A stretch of 64,000 bases of DNA from Planctomycetota bacterium (GTDB lineage: Bacteria; Planctomycetota; UBA1135; UBA2386): positions 372,001 to 436,000 of the forward strand of contig JADJPQ010000026.1 of the NCBI GenBank assembly GCA_016713175.1. Direction: 5' to 3'. Under the pieces are notes generated by a model. It worked only from the letters and a program-made list of their open reading frames with translations, ran no database searches and had not been told where the DNA came from. The position numbers and the translations under genes were made by a program. Position 1 is the stretch's first letter, and each line of letters begins with the position of its first letter. Shown here one piece after another: positions 36,306-44,510 of this stretch.

Positions 36306-38045
36306 ATGGCCCGACAACCGCACTGGCGTCCGACGCTCCTGGTTCTGGCCCTGCCCGCGTTGCTGCCGGCGCAGGAACGCGGATCGACCGAACCGCCCGC
36401 AGCCTGGGTCGCGACGGTCATCGCGGGTCTGCGGCACGCCGATGCCGCCGTCGTCGCCAACCATGCCGCGGTGATCGCACAGCATCGCCTGGCGGTGGCG
36501 GCCGAGCCGTTGCAGGCGGCGCTCGGCGCCTGGCAGGAACAGCCTGGGGAACCGGCGCGATTCGTGCGGCTGTTGCTGGCGGACGCCCTGTGCGCGCTGC
36601 CCGGCAAGGTGGCATCGGAACGGATCGCGCCGTTGTTCACGGACCCGATCACGCGGATCCCCGCGTTCCTGCTCGCCTGTCGCGATCTCGACGCCAGCCG
36701 CGGCCCGCTGACCGGGCTGGCGAAGAACGAGGACCAGGAAGACCTGGTGGCACTCGGCGCGGCCATGGCGCTGTGCGCGCACCGACCACCCGTGCCGGGA
36801 CTCGCGGCGCACCTCTGCCGCAGCGACAGCCTGACCCTCGAAGTGACGGTCCACGACGACCGCGAGGTCGACCGCGGCGGCTGGCCGGCACAAGTCGAAG
36901 GCAGCCTGCGCGCCCCCGCCGGTTTCCCGCCGCTGCCGCGGCACCGTCTCGCTCTCTCCGTGGCCAGGCTCCCTGACACCACCTGCGAGGCGGTGCCGGC
37001 CACCGGCGAGCCGCACCCCCTGTTCCACACCCGCGCGGAAGGCGCGTCGATCGACAGCGGCGTGGTCCTGGACCAATCGGGTGCGCCGCTGTCCCCCGAT
37101 CCGAACCGGCGCCTGCAGACGGCCCTGTTCCCGCGTGCCGAGCCCCGCCGGCGCCCCCGACTGCACCACACCCTCCGCTGGCACGATGCCGCCCGCCTCT
37201 GCGCCGACATCGCCGACTTGCACGCCGACCAGATGCGCCGGCTCGACGAACTGCTGGCCCGGTTGCGCCAGGACGGCTGGCTCACCGCCGACGAACTGGT
37301 CGGCTTCCACTGGCGGCTGCGCATCGTCCTGCGCGACGCGCGCGGCGACACCTCGGTACCGCTGCCCGCGATCCCGCAGGCAGCACCGCCGCCGGCATCC
37401 GGTACCACGGACCTGCGGCCCAGGTTCGCCGAACTCGGCCTGCCACCGCGCGGGCAGGGCGCGCGGCCGACCTGCTCGATCTTCACGACCGTCTCGGCGT
37501 TCGAGTTCGCCCTGGCCCTGGTGCGCGGACGCGGCGAACGGCTCAGCGTCGAGTACGCCAACTGGGCCGCGAACGCGGCGACCGGGCGCGCCGACGACGG
37601 CGACTTCTTCCACCACGCACTCGCGGGTTTCGAACGCTTTGGCATCTGCGCCGAAGCCCTGCACCCGTACGGGCCGACGTTCGCCGGTGCGACACCGCCG
37701 CCCGAGGCCCTGGTCGCCGGTGGTCGCCTGCTGGCAGGCGATGCCAAGGCGATCGCGGTGCGCTGGATCCGCCCGATCGGCGGCGGGCCGGGCCTGTCGG
37801 CCGAGCAGTTCGCCGAGGTCGTCCGCACGCTCGACACCGGGCTGCCGGTCGCGGTTGGCGCCGCGCACAGCCGGCTGCTGATCGGCCATCGCCAGGACCC
37901 CGCGGCCGCGGGTGGCAGCCTGTTCTGGACGCTCGACAGCGGCACCGGCGCGTTCGGCGAGGTGACCGCCGAGTACGTGCGCACCGCGATCTGCGATGCG
38001 TTCGTCGTCGAGCCGGTCGGCTTCGGGGCCCAGACCGGCGGCTGA
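36306..38045 (+). CDS. Secreted papain-like (C1) cysteine peptidase-like protein
   Basis: A 579-residue protein with a signal peptide (PTLLVLALPALLPAQ). The first ~330 residues are helical and unassigned. From about residue 375 there is a C1-like fold: GQGARPTCSIFTTVSAFEFA carries the candidate nucleophile Cys390, the GLPVAVGAAHSRLLIGH segment resembles the catalytic-histidine strand, and FWTLDSGTGAFGE takes the place of the NSWG motif, with Asp where Asn is usual. Activity is therefore likely but not certain. It follows the membrane protein gene by 37 bp on the same strand. Confidence 0.65.
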   Translation: MARQPHWRPTLLVLALPALLPAQERGSTEPPAAWVATVIAGLRHADAAVVANHAAVIAQHRLAVAAEPLQAALGAWQEQPGEPARFVRLLLADALCALPGKVASERIAPLFTDPITRIPAFLLACRDLDASRGPLTGLAKNEDQEDLVALGAAMALCAHRPPVPGLAAHLCRSDSLTLEVTVHDDREVDRGGWPAQVEGSLRAPAGFPPLPRHRLALSVARLPDTTCEAVPATGEPHPLFHTRAEGASIDSGVVLDQSGAPLSPDPNRRLQTALFPRAEPRRRPRLHHTLRWHDAARLCADIADLHADQMRRLDELLARLRQDGWLTADELVGFHWRLRIVLRDARGDTSVPLPAIPQAAPPPASGTTDLRPRFAELGLPPRGQGARPTCSIFTTVSAFEFALALVRGRGERLSVEYANWAANAATGRADDGDFFHHALAGFERFGICAEALHPYGPTFAGATPPPEALVAGGRLLAGDAKAIAVRWIRPIGGGPGLSAEQFAEVVRTLDTGLPVAVGAAHSRLLIGHRQDPAAAGGSLFWTLDSGTGAFGEVTAEYVRTAICDAFVVEPVGFGAQTGG

Positions 38046-38048
38046 GAC

Positions 38049-38852
38049 TCAACCGACCGTGATGCTCCAGCTCACGCCGTTGACCGTCGCGTTGCGATCC
38101 TGATTGCACAGGAACAACTTGCCGCCAGGCGGGACGGTCACCGAGACGGTGAGCGTCGTCTGGTTCGGTGGCACCGTCGCGACCGCGGTGCCGGCCGCGT
38201 TGCGCACCACCAACGTGCCGCCGCCGGCCGAGCGGTTGAGCTGGATCGTGTAGTCCTTGGCCGCAGCGGTGGCGTTCTCCACGATCGGCGTCGGCGCCTG
38301 ACCGTTCGGATGGCATTGATTCGGCGGCAGGCTGATCGGACCGAAGGTGAACGCGAACACCGCGCTGCCCATGCCGGCATCCAGGCCCAGATTGCTGACG
38401 ACGAGATTGCTGCCGGCGAGGCCGCCGGACGGACTCAACACGATCGCCTGCATCGCCAGATCGAGTCCCGACAGCGACGGCGCGGGTGGCAACGGCAGCG
38501 GCAGGGTGCCGAAGCCGCCCGACAGCGGCAGCGGCAGCGAGCCGATCAGCGCCAGCGGATCGAGATACAGGGTCAGCGGGTCCATCAGGGGGTGCCAACC
38601 GATGTTGGCATTGCCGCTGAGCCCGGCGAAACCGTAGCTGAAGCCCGGGGCGGTGATCGTCCAGGTGGCGGTGGAACCGGGGATCGGCGGCAGGCCGCCG
38701 TCGAGGCGGACGGTGCCGCTCGGGGGCAGCGCGCCGCTGGGCCCGAACATCGGTTCGTGGCTGGCACGGCCATCGATCTGGGCGATGGCGAGTGTGGTGG
38801 TGGCGAGCAGGGCGGCGAAGGAACGGAAGGTGATGGCGGAACGGGTGTTCAT
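38049..38852 (-). CDS. Secreted beta-rich protein
   Basis: A 267-residue protein with a signal peptide (FAALLATTTLAIAQ). The mature sequence is rich in Gly, Pro and Leu (SLPLPLSGGFGTLPLPLPPAPS) with a predicted beta-sandwich C-terminus (TLTVSVTVPPGGKLFLCNQ). No family is recognised. It is transcribed convergently to the papain-like gene, 3 bp away. Confidence 0.65.
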   Translation of the reverse strand: MNTRSAITFRSFAALLATTTLAIAQIDGRASHEPMFGPSGALPPSGTVRLDGGLPPIPGSTATWTITAPGFSYGFAGLSGNANIGWHPLMDPLTLYLDPLALIGSLPLPLSGGFGTLPLPLPPAPSLSGLDLAMQAIVLSPSGGLAGSNLVVSNLGLDAGMGSAVFAFTFGPISLPPNQCHPNGQAPTPIVENATAAAKDYTIQLNRSAGGGTLVVRNAAGTAVATVPPNQTTLTVSVTVPPGGKLFLCNQDRNATVNGVSWSITVG

Positions 38853-38958
38853 GACTCGTGCGGGGGGTTGGTTCGTTGACGCGAAGTTGCGTTCGAACCA
38901 GGGACCGCACGGGCCTCGTGGCAGCGGAGGGAATCTGCTGGTTTTCCTGACGGCCTGC

Positions 38959-39312
38959 TCAATTGAACGCAAAGCGGCGCCGCGCAAACTCGCCGATCCG
39001 GCCGTTGGCGGCGACCAGGGTTCCTTCCGACCGCAACAGTCGGGCCTGGCGGCGGGCCGCAGCGGTTCCCGGCCTGGCGACGAACCCACGACTGTCGACG
39101 ACCCGATGCCACGGCACATCGCTGGCGGCGGGCAGGGCAGCGAGGGCCCAGCCGACCTGACGAGCGACCGAACGCGAACCGAGTGCGGCGGCGAGGTCGC
39201 CGTAGGTCGTCACGGCGCCAGGCGGAACCTGACGGACGAGGGCGTGCACCTGCGCGTGGAAGCCGGGGCCGACGATGCGGCGGGGTCCGTGGCGGGATGG
39301 GTCGTAGGGCAT
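38959..39312 (-). CDS. atl: Alkyltransferase-like protein (ATL, Trp in place of the active Cys)
   Basis: A 117-residue protein of the O6-alkylguanine-DNA alkyltransferase fold. The active-site motif PCHRV is PWHRVVDSRG here, the hallmark of ATL proteins, which bind alkylated bases without repairing them and hand them to nucleotide-excision repair. The DNA-binding helix-turn-helix (TTYGDLAAALGSRSVARQVGWAL) and the preceding tyrosine are present. The start is the ATG before PYDPSRHG. It overlaps nothing and lies 20 bp from the end of the interrupted ATPase gene. Confidence 0.85.
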   Translation of the reverse strand: MPYDPSRHGPRRIVGPGFHAQVHALVRQVPPGAVTTYGDLAAALGSRSVARQVGWALAALPAASDVPWHRVVDSRGFVARPGTAAARRQARLLRSEGTLVAANGRIGEFARRRFAFN

Positions 39313-39332
39313 GGGGCAGACGCCACGTTGGT

Positions 39333-40493
39333 TCAGCGCGCGAACGGCAACTCCTGCGCCGGGTGCAACGCCCGCAAGAACGCGTCGACCGGCGAACACT
39401 GGATGCCATCGATCTCGAAATGCTCGCTGCCCCGATGCAGCAGCAGCCGCTTCGCTTCCGGATAGTCCTCACCGAACGACCGCAAGCTGCGGAGATCCTC
39501 GCCGCGCACCCGTTCGCCCGCCTTCACTTCGATCGCGAAGAAACCCGCGCGACCATAGGCGACGAAGTCGACCTCGCTGTGCGACTGCGTGCGCCAGAAG
39601 CAGAGTTGCAGATCGTGCTGCCCGTAGTCGATCCACGCGCGCAGGTGCTGCGCCACCAGTCCTTCCAGCGCGGCGCCGCCGATCTCGCGCGCGGAGTCCA
39701 TTGGCCCCGACGGCCGCGTCGCCGCGAACACGCCGGCGTCAAACCAGTAGAACTTCGGATGCGTCGTGAGCTTGCGCTTTGCCCGGCGCAGAAACGGTGG
39801 CAACGAGAAGCACAGCAGCAGGTCGTGCAACAGCCCGAGGAAGCCTTCGACCGACTTGCGGCTGACCTGGCACTCGGCGGCCACAGCGCTGACGTTGAGC
39901 GGCGCCGCGTGGGTCAGGCTCACCGCCTCGAGAAACCGCGCGAACGCCCCCACGTCGCGGACCAGCCCTTCCTGCTGCACTTCCTCGCGAACATAGAGCG
40001 CCAGGTAGGTTCGCAGGGTGTCTGCCGGATCGCGCGAGTCGACGATCAGCGGGACCATCCCGTAACGCAACGCCTGGGCAAGTTCGAAGCTGGTGCCGAG
40101 CTCGGCCGCCAGGAACGGGTGCAGCGACCGTTGCACCGCACGCCCAGCCAGCAGATTGACCCCGGCGCGACGCAGCTTGCGAGCCGAACTTCCGGTCAGG
40201 ACGAACCGGAGGTCACGCCGCGTCTCGATCAGGCCGTGCACGACATCGAGCAACGCGGGCACTCGCTGGACTTCGTCGAGCACCACCACCTCACGGCGTG
40301 GGTTACCCGCGATCCAAGCGCGCAGGCGCTCCGGTCAGGCGCCGAACTCCCGATGATGCTCCGGGTCCAAGAGGTCGAGCCGCAACGCGTTCGGCAGCCG
40401 GTCCCGGATCCACGTGGACTTGCCCGTGCCACGGGGTCCGAACAGGAAGAACGACCCCGGCGGTGGCTCGAAGAATCGCTCTAGAGTCGCCAT
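39333..40493 (-). pseudogene. AAA ATPase/DUF4143 protein, copy 2, interrupted by an in-frame TGA
   Basis: The full frame 40493-39333 encodes a 386-residue AAA ATPase: Walker A FGPRGTGKST near residue 25, Walker B VVVLDEVQ near 75, TGSSARKL, then a DUF4143 C-terminus with SEVDFVAYGR and IEVKAGERV. Codon 53 (40335-40337) is TGA, in EFGA-stop-PERLRAWIAGNP, where relatives have Arg; CGA to TGA would explain it. The part after the stop could be translated from an internal GTG (40289) but would lack Walker A. It is probably a pseudogene by nonsense mutation, or a base error. Selenocysteine is unlikely at this position. Confidence 0.75.
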
Positions 40494-40679
40494 TTATGGA
40501 CTGATTATGGCATCTCCATCGCCATTTTTCGACCACTACTTGCGCTCTAGTGTATTTCGTGGCGCTGGGTCGGCCGACTCGTTGGAGAGCAGCCGACCAG
40601 CGGTACTTCGGCGGCAGCCCCGGCATGAGCCCGTAAGCTGCGCACTCCGGGGCCGCCCGCCGCCCCGTTCCATCGCACC

Positions 40680-42212
40680 ATGCTGATCCGAAACTCGCTC
40701 GCCGCGGCCGTCAGCCTCGCCGCGGCCATCCCCGCCCAATTGACCCTGACGACGCAGCGCGTTGCCACCGGTCTCAGCCGCCCGATCGGCGCCGCATCGC
40801 CGATCGGCGACTACGACCGGCTGTTCCTCCTCGAGCAAACTGGCCGCATCAAGATCCTGCGCAACGGCGCGGTCCTGCCGACGCCGTTCCTCGACATCGC
40901 CACGCTGGTCAACACCAGTTCGGGGAGCAGCGAACGCGGCATGCTCGGCTTCGCGTTCCACCCGAACTACCGCAACAACGGCCACGTCTTCGTCCACTAC
41001 ACGCGGATCAGCGACGGCGCCTCGATGGTCGTCCGCTACACGGCAAGCACCGCCAACCCGGACACCGTCAACACCGGCTCGGCCACGACGATCCTCGGCC
41101 CGGTCACGCAGCCGTTCACCAACCACAACGGCGGCTGCCTGCAGTTCGGTCCCGATGGCTACCTATACGTCGGCCTCGGCGACGGCGGCTCCGGCGGCGA
41201 TCCTGGCTGTCGCGCGCAGAACAACACGCAACTGCTCGGCAAGATCCTGCGACTGAACGTCGACAACCTGCCCAACATCATTCCGCCGAGCAACCCGTTC
41301 GTCGGCCAGCCCGGCCTGCGCGGCGAGATCTTCCACTACGGCCTGCGCAACCCGTGGCGGTTCTCGTTCGATCGGGTGACGGGCGATCTGTACATCGGCG
41401 ACGTCGGCCAGAACGCTGTCGAGGAGATCGACTTCCACGCCGCCGGCCAGCCAGGCGGCGTCAACTACGGCTGGAAGATCATGGAGGGGCCGAACTGTTA
41501 CTCCACGACCGCGTGCACCGCGCCGCCGCCGTGCAATTCGCCGCTGCTGACCCGGCCGATCTATTCCTACGCAGGAACGCCGCGAACGGTGATCGGCGGC
41601 TACGTCTACCGCGGCTGCGCCATCCCCTCGCTGCGCGGCACCTATTTCCTGGCCGATTACCTGACCAACACGATCACGTCGTTCGCCTTCAACGGCACCA
41701 CCGTCAGCGCGATCACCAACCGGACCGCCGAACTGAGCGTCACCGGCCAGACGATGACCGCGATCACCTCGTTCGGCGAAGACGCCTGCGGCGAGATCTA
41801 CATCTGCACGCTCGGCGGCGGGGTGCACAAGATCGTGCCGCGCAACGGCGCGCCGATGACCAACCTGGGCTTTGGCGAACTGGCGTCCAACAACATCATC
41901 CCGCGGCTGGCGTTCTGCGGCCCGTTCGCGCCGACGACCGAACTGATCCTCGAGAACGCGCCCGGCGTCAGCGTCGCGGCACTCGTGCTCGGCTCCAACA
42001 ACAACCCGACCCAGGTGCCGGACGTCGGCCTCGTGGTACCGTATCCGCCGGACATCATCACTGGCGCGATCGTCACCGACGCCAACGGCCGTTACGCGAC
42101 GCCGCTGCCGACGGTCGGTTCGTGGGTCGTGCACTGCCAGTGGGTGCTGCTGGACCCGGCCAATCCGCAGCCGTTCGTGTTGTCCAACGCCGTCCGGCTG
42201 GTGATGCCGTGA
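40680..42212 (+). CDS. Secreted PQQ-dependent sugar dehydrogenase-like protein
   Basis: A 510-residue protein with a signal peptide (NSLAAAVSLAAAIPAQ). The first ~400 residues are the six-bladed propeller of soluble glucose/aldose dehydrogenases (GSDH/YliI family): LFLLEQTGRIKIL, GMLGFAFHPNYRNNG, HNGGCLQFGPDGYLYVGLGDGG, YGLRNPWRFSFDRVTGDLYIGDVGQ. It probably oxidises aldose sugars with PQQ in the periplasm. The C-terminal ~110 residues are the recurrent domain of this window (VVHCQWVLLDPANPQPFVLSNAVRL). Confidence 0.88.
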   Translation: MLIRNSLAAAVSLAAAIPAQLTLTTQRVATGLSRPIGAASPIGDYDRLFLLEQTGRIKILRNGAVLPTPFLDIATLVNTSSGSSERGMLGFAFHPNYRNNGHVFVHYTRISDGASMVVRYTASTANPDTVNTGSATTILGPVTQPFTNHNGGCLQFGPDGYLYVGLGDGGSGGDPGCRAQNNTQLLGKILRLNVDNLPNIIPPSNPFVGQPGLRGEIFHYGLRNPWRFSFDRVTGDLYIGDVGQNAVEEIDFHAAGQPGGVNYGWKIMEGPNCYSTTACTAPPPCNSPLLTRPIYSYAGTPRTVIGGYVYRGCAIPSLRGTYFLADYLTNTITSFAFNGTTVSAITNRTAELSVTGQTMTAITSFGEDACGEIYICTLGGGVHKIVPRNGAPMTNLGFGELASNNIIPRLAFCGPFAPTTELILENAPGVSVAALVLGSNNNPTQVPDVGLVVPYPPDIITGAIVTDANGRYATPLPTVGSWVVHCQWVLLDPANPQPFVLSNAVRLVMP

Positions 42213-42321
42213 ACGCCTGATGGCCGCTGCGGCCGACAGCGGCCGACGGATCCCCGTTACCTCGGCGCGGCGATCGGCTAGAGTGCCGGTCGCTTTGAGC
42301 ACCGATCGCCGAGGAGATCGC

Positions 42322-43359
42322 ATGCGAGTCCGACCAGCGTTGGCGTTGCTGTTGCCGTTCCTGGCTGCTGCTGGCCACGCTCCGGTCGACCCGGTCACGC
42401 CGCTGGCGCGCGCCTGTGCCGACAAGGGCCTCGCCTGGCTGATCAAGGCCCAGAACAGCGATGGCTCGTGGGGCGACAACCCGGGCAGCCGCGGCGAAGT
42501 CGGCAACACCGCGATCTCGGTGCTGGCGCTGCTGACACACGGCAACACGACGACGCGCGGGCCGCACTGCCACCAGGTCCGCAAGGGGCTCGACTGGCTG
42601 GCGAAGAAGACCCGCGGCTACTCCGACGACACGCGGCTCGACACGATGACGCTGCTGCATCGGAAGCTCGGCGACAACGCCGACCTCTATCTGGTCGCAC
42701 TGCTGTACAGCCAGGCCCTCGGCCTCAATCTCGACGCCTACGAAGACGACCGGATGCAGGGCGAACTGAAGCGGATGGTCCGCCGGATCTCGAGCCTGCA
42801 GAAGAGCAACGGCGAATGGGAGACCAGCTACGAGCCGATGCTGACGACGATCGCCGCGTGGCAGGCGCTGAAGCAAGCGCACGCCGCCGGCATCACGATC
42901 GAACACGCGTCGCCGCAGAAGGTCGTCCGCTATCTGCGCCAGGACTGCCTGGAGCAGAGCACCGGCATCTTCCGCGAGGAGAAGTGGGGCCGGCAGGAAC
43001 GGTTCGTCACCCAGGCCGGCGGCATTCGCGTGCTGATCGGCGAGAGCCTCGGGCGTGAGCCCGACGTGCGGCGCGCCATCGGCGTCATCGACAAGATGCG
43101 CTTCGATCAGGACGTCGGCGGCGCGACCGGCGGCGAGGAGTTCCTTGGCGCGCTGTACGCGACGCAGGCGCTGTACCTCGAGCACGACGATGTCTATCAG
43201 CGCTGGTACGCCAAGATCACCGCGGCGCTGAAGGCCAGCCAGAACGCCGACGGCAGCTGGGTCGGCCATCACTGCATCACCGGTCGGGTGTTCTGCACCG
43301 CGTGCTCGATCATGACGCTGCTGACGCCCGACAAGCTGCTGCCGCTCGTCGAACGGTGA
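42322..43359 (+). CDS. Secreted prenyltransferase/squalene-oxidase-repeat protein
   Basis: A 345-residue protein with a signal peptide (PALALLLPFLAAAGHA) and an alpha/alpha-barrel of terpene-cyclase-like repeats: WLIKAQNSDGSWGD, ISSLQKSNGEWETSYEPM, LKASQNADGSWVGHHC. The catalytic DxDD or QW-set of true cyclases is not evident, so a binding or scaffold role is as likely as catalysis; such proteins are frequent in planctomycetes. The gaggag at 42311-42316 supports the ATG at 42322. It is coupled to the next gene by a GTGA overlap. Confidence 0.8.
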   Translation: MRVRPALALLLPFLAAAGHAPVDPVTPLARACADKGLAWLIKAQNSDGSWGDNPGSRGEVGNTAISVLALLTHGNTTTRGPHCHQVRKGLDWLAKKTRGYSDDTRLDTMTLLHRKLGDNADLYLVALLYSQALGLNLDAYEDDRMQGELKRMVRRISSLQKSNGEWETSYEPMLTTIAAWQALKQAHAAGITIEHASPQKVVRYLRQDCLEQSTGIFREEKWGRQERFVTQAGGIRVLIGESLGREPDVRRAIGVIDKMRFDQDVGGATGGEEFLGALYATQALYLEHDDVYQRWYAKITAALKASQNADGSWVGHHCITGRVFCTACSIMTLLTPDKLLPLVER

Positions 43360-44438
43360 CGCGGCGCGCGCTGGCGGGCCTGGCCGCGATCCTGTTGGCG
43401 GCGTGCGGCCAGCCACCAGCGGTGCCGCGGGCCCTGGCGTGGCTGGCTTCGGTGCAGAGCGCTGATGGACTCTGGCATTCGACGACCTACGGCCTGTTGG
43501 CGCGTGGCGAGTCGACGACGGCGGCGCTGACGCTGGCGCTGGCGCTGTTGCCCGAGCCCGAACGCACGGCGGCGTTGCCGATGACCGCGCGGGCCCTCGC
43601 CGGTCTCGCGGCCCGCCATGCGCCCTCGCCGGCCGCGCCGCCCGAGCCGATCGACTACCCGATCTTCACTGCCGCCCATCGCCTGCATGCACTGGCGATC
43701 TTGCAGCCGGTCGACTGGCAGTCACAGGCGACGCCGCTGGTCGAGTTCCTCGAGCGGATGCAGCTCTGCGAACGTCAGGGTTGGCAGCCGGACGACCTGC
43801 CGTACGGCGGCTTCGGGCTCGGCGACCTCGAACGCCCCAAGCCGCTCGGCGCCGATCTGATCGGGCTGGCGGCGGTGACCGCGGTCGTCGAGGCGCTGGC
43901 CGCGGCCGGACGTTCCGATCATCCGCTGATCGCGCGAGCCCGGACCTTCGTGCATCGCTGCCAGCAGTTCGGCCGCGATGGCGACGATGGTGGCTTCTGC
44001 TATGCGCCGACCGGCGACTGGCGCGCCGCAAAGGCCGGCTCGGACCACCGCGAAGGCCGCGAACGACCGCGCAGCTATGGCACCGCGACGGCGGATGGCC
44101 TGCGCGCGTTGGTGGCGTGCGGCGAACCGGCCGAAAGCTCGCGCATGCGCGCAGCGGTCGCCTGGCTCCAGGCTCATGGCAGATCCACGACCGTGCCCGG
44201 TCTCTCGGACATGATCGAGAGCTCGCTCCGACTGTACTGGTGGCAGACATCGGCCCGCTGCACGCGGGCCTCACCGGCATCTGCCGGTCCCGCAGGGGAG
44301 AAGCCGCTCCGGCAACACCTGGTCGACGCCCAGGCAACCGACGGCAGCTTCGTCGGTCTCGGCAATGCGATGAAGGAAGACGACCCCTTGGTGGCCACGG
44401 CGCTGGCCCTGTTCGCTCTCGGGGCGTTGCCGCGGTAG
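43356..44438 (+). CDS. Lipoprotein with terpene-cyclase-like alpha/alpha-barrel repeats
   Basis: A 360-residue protein starting at GTG inside the preceding stop. The N-terminus (ALAGLAAILLAACG) is a lipoprotein signal with the acylated Cys in LAAC. Repeats ALAWLASVQSADGLWHSTTYG and VDAQATDGSFVGL belong to the prenyltransferase/squalene-oxidase superfamily. A central GGFGLGDLERPK is of unclear meaning. It is a distant paralogue of its upstream neighbour, and the pair could work together at the cell envelope. The function is not known. Confidence 0.75.
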   Translation: MTRRALAGLAAILLAACGQPPAVPRALAWLASVQSADGLWHSTTYGLLARGESTTAALTLALALLPEPERTAALPMTARALAGLAARHAPSPAAPPEPIDYPIFTAAHRLHALAILQPVDWQSQATPLVEFLERMQLCERQGWQPDDLPYGGFGLGDLERPKPLGADLIGLAAVTAVVEALAAAGRSDHPLIARARTFVHRCQQFGRDGDDGGFCYAPTGDWRAAKAGSDHREGRERPRSYGTATADGLRALVACGEPAESSRMRAAVAWLQAHGRSTTVPGLSDMIESSLRLYWWQTSARCTRASPASAGPAGEKPLRQHLVDAQATDGSFVGLGNAMKEDDPLVATALALFALGALPR

Positions 44439-44510
44439 CACGTGCCGATGCCAGCGGCAATCCCGACGGGGTTGTCGCCCTCTCGGCGACGGGCCATTCT
44501 GTGACTGCCC

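Noticed and set aside
40335..40337. In-frame TGA in the DUF4143 ATPase as another selenocysteine
   Set aside because: The position is outside any redox motif, relatives have Arg, and there is no fitting hairpin.
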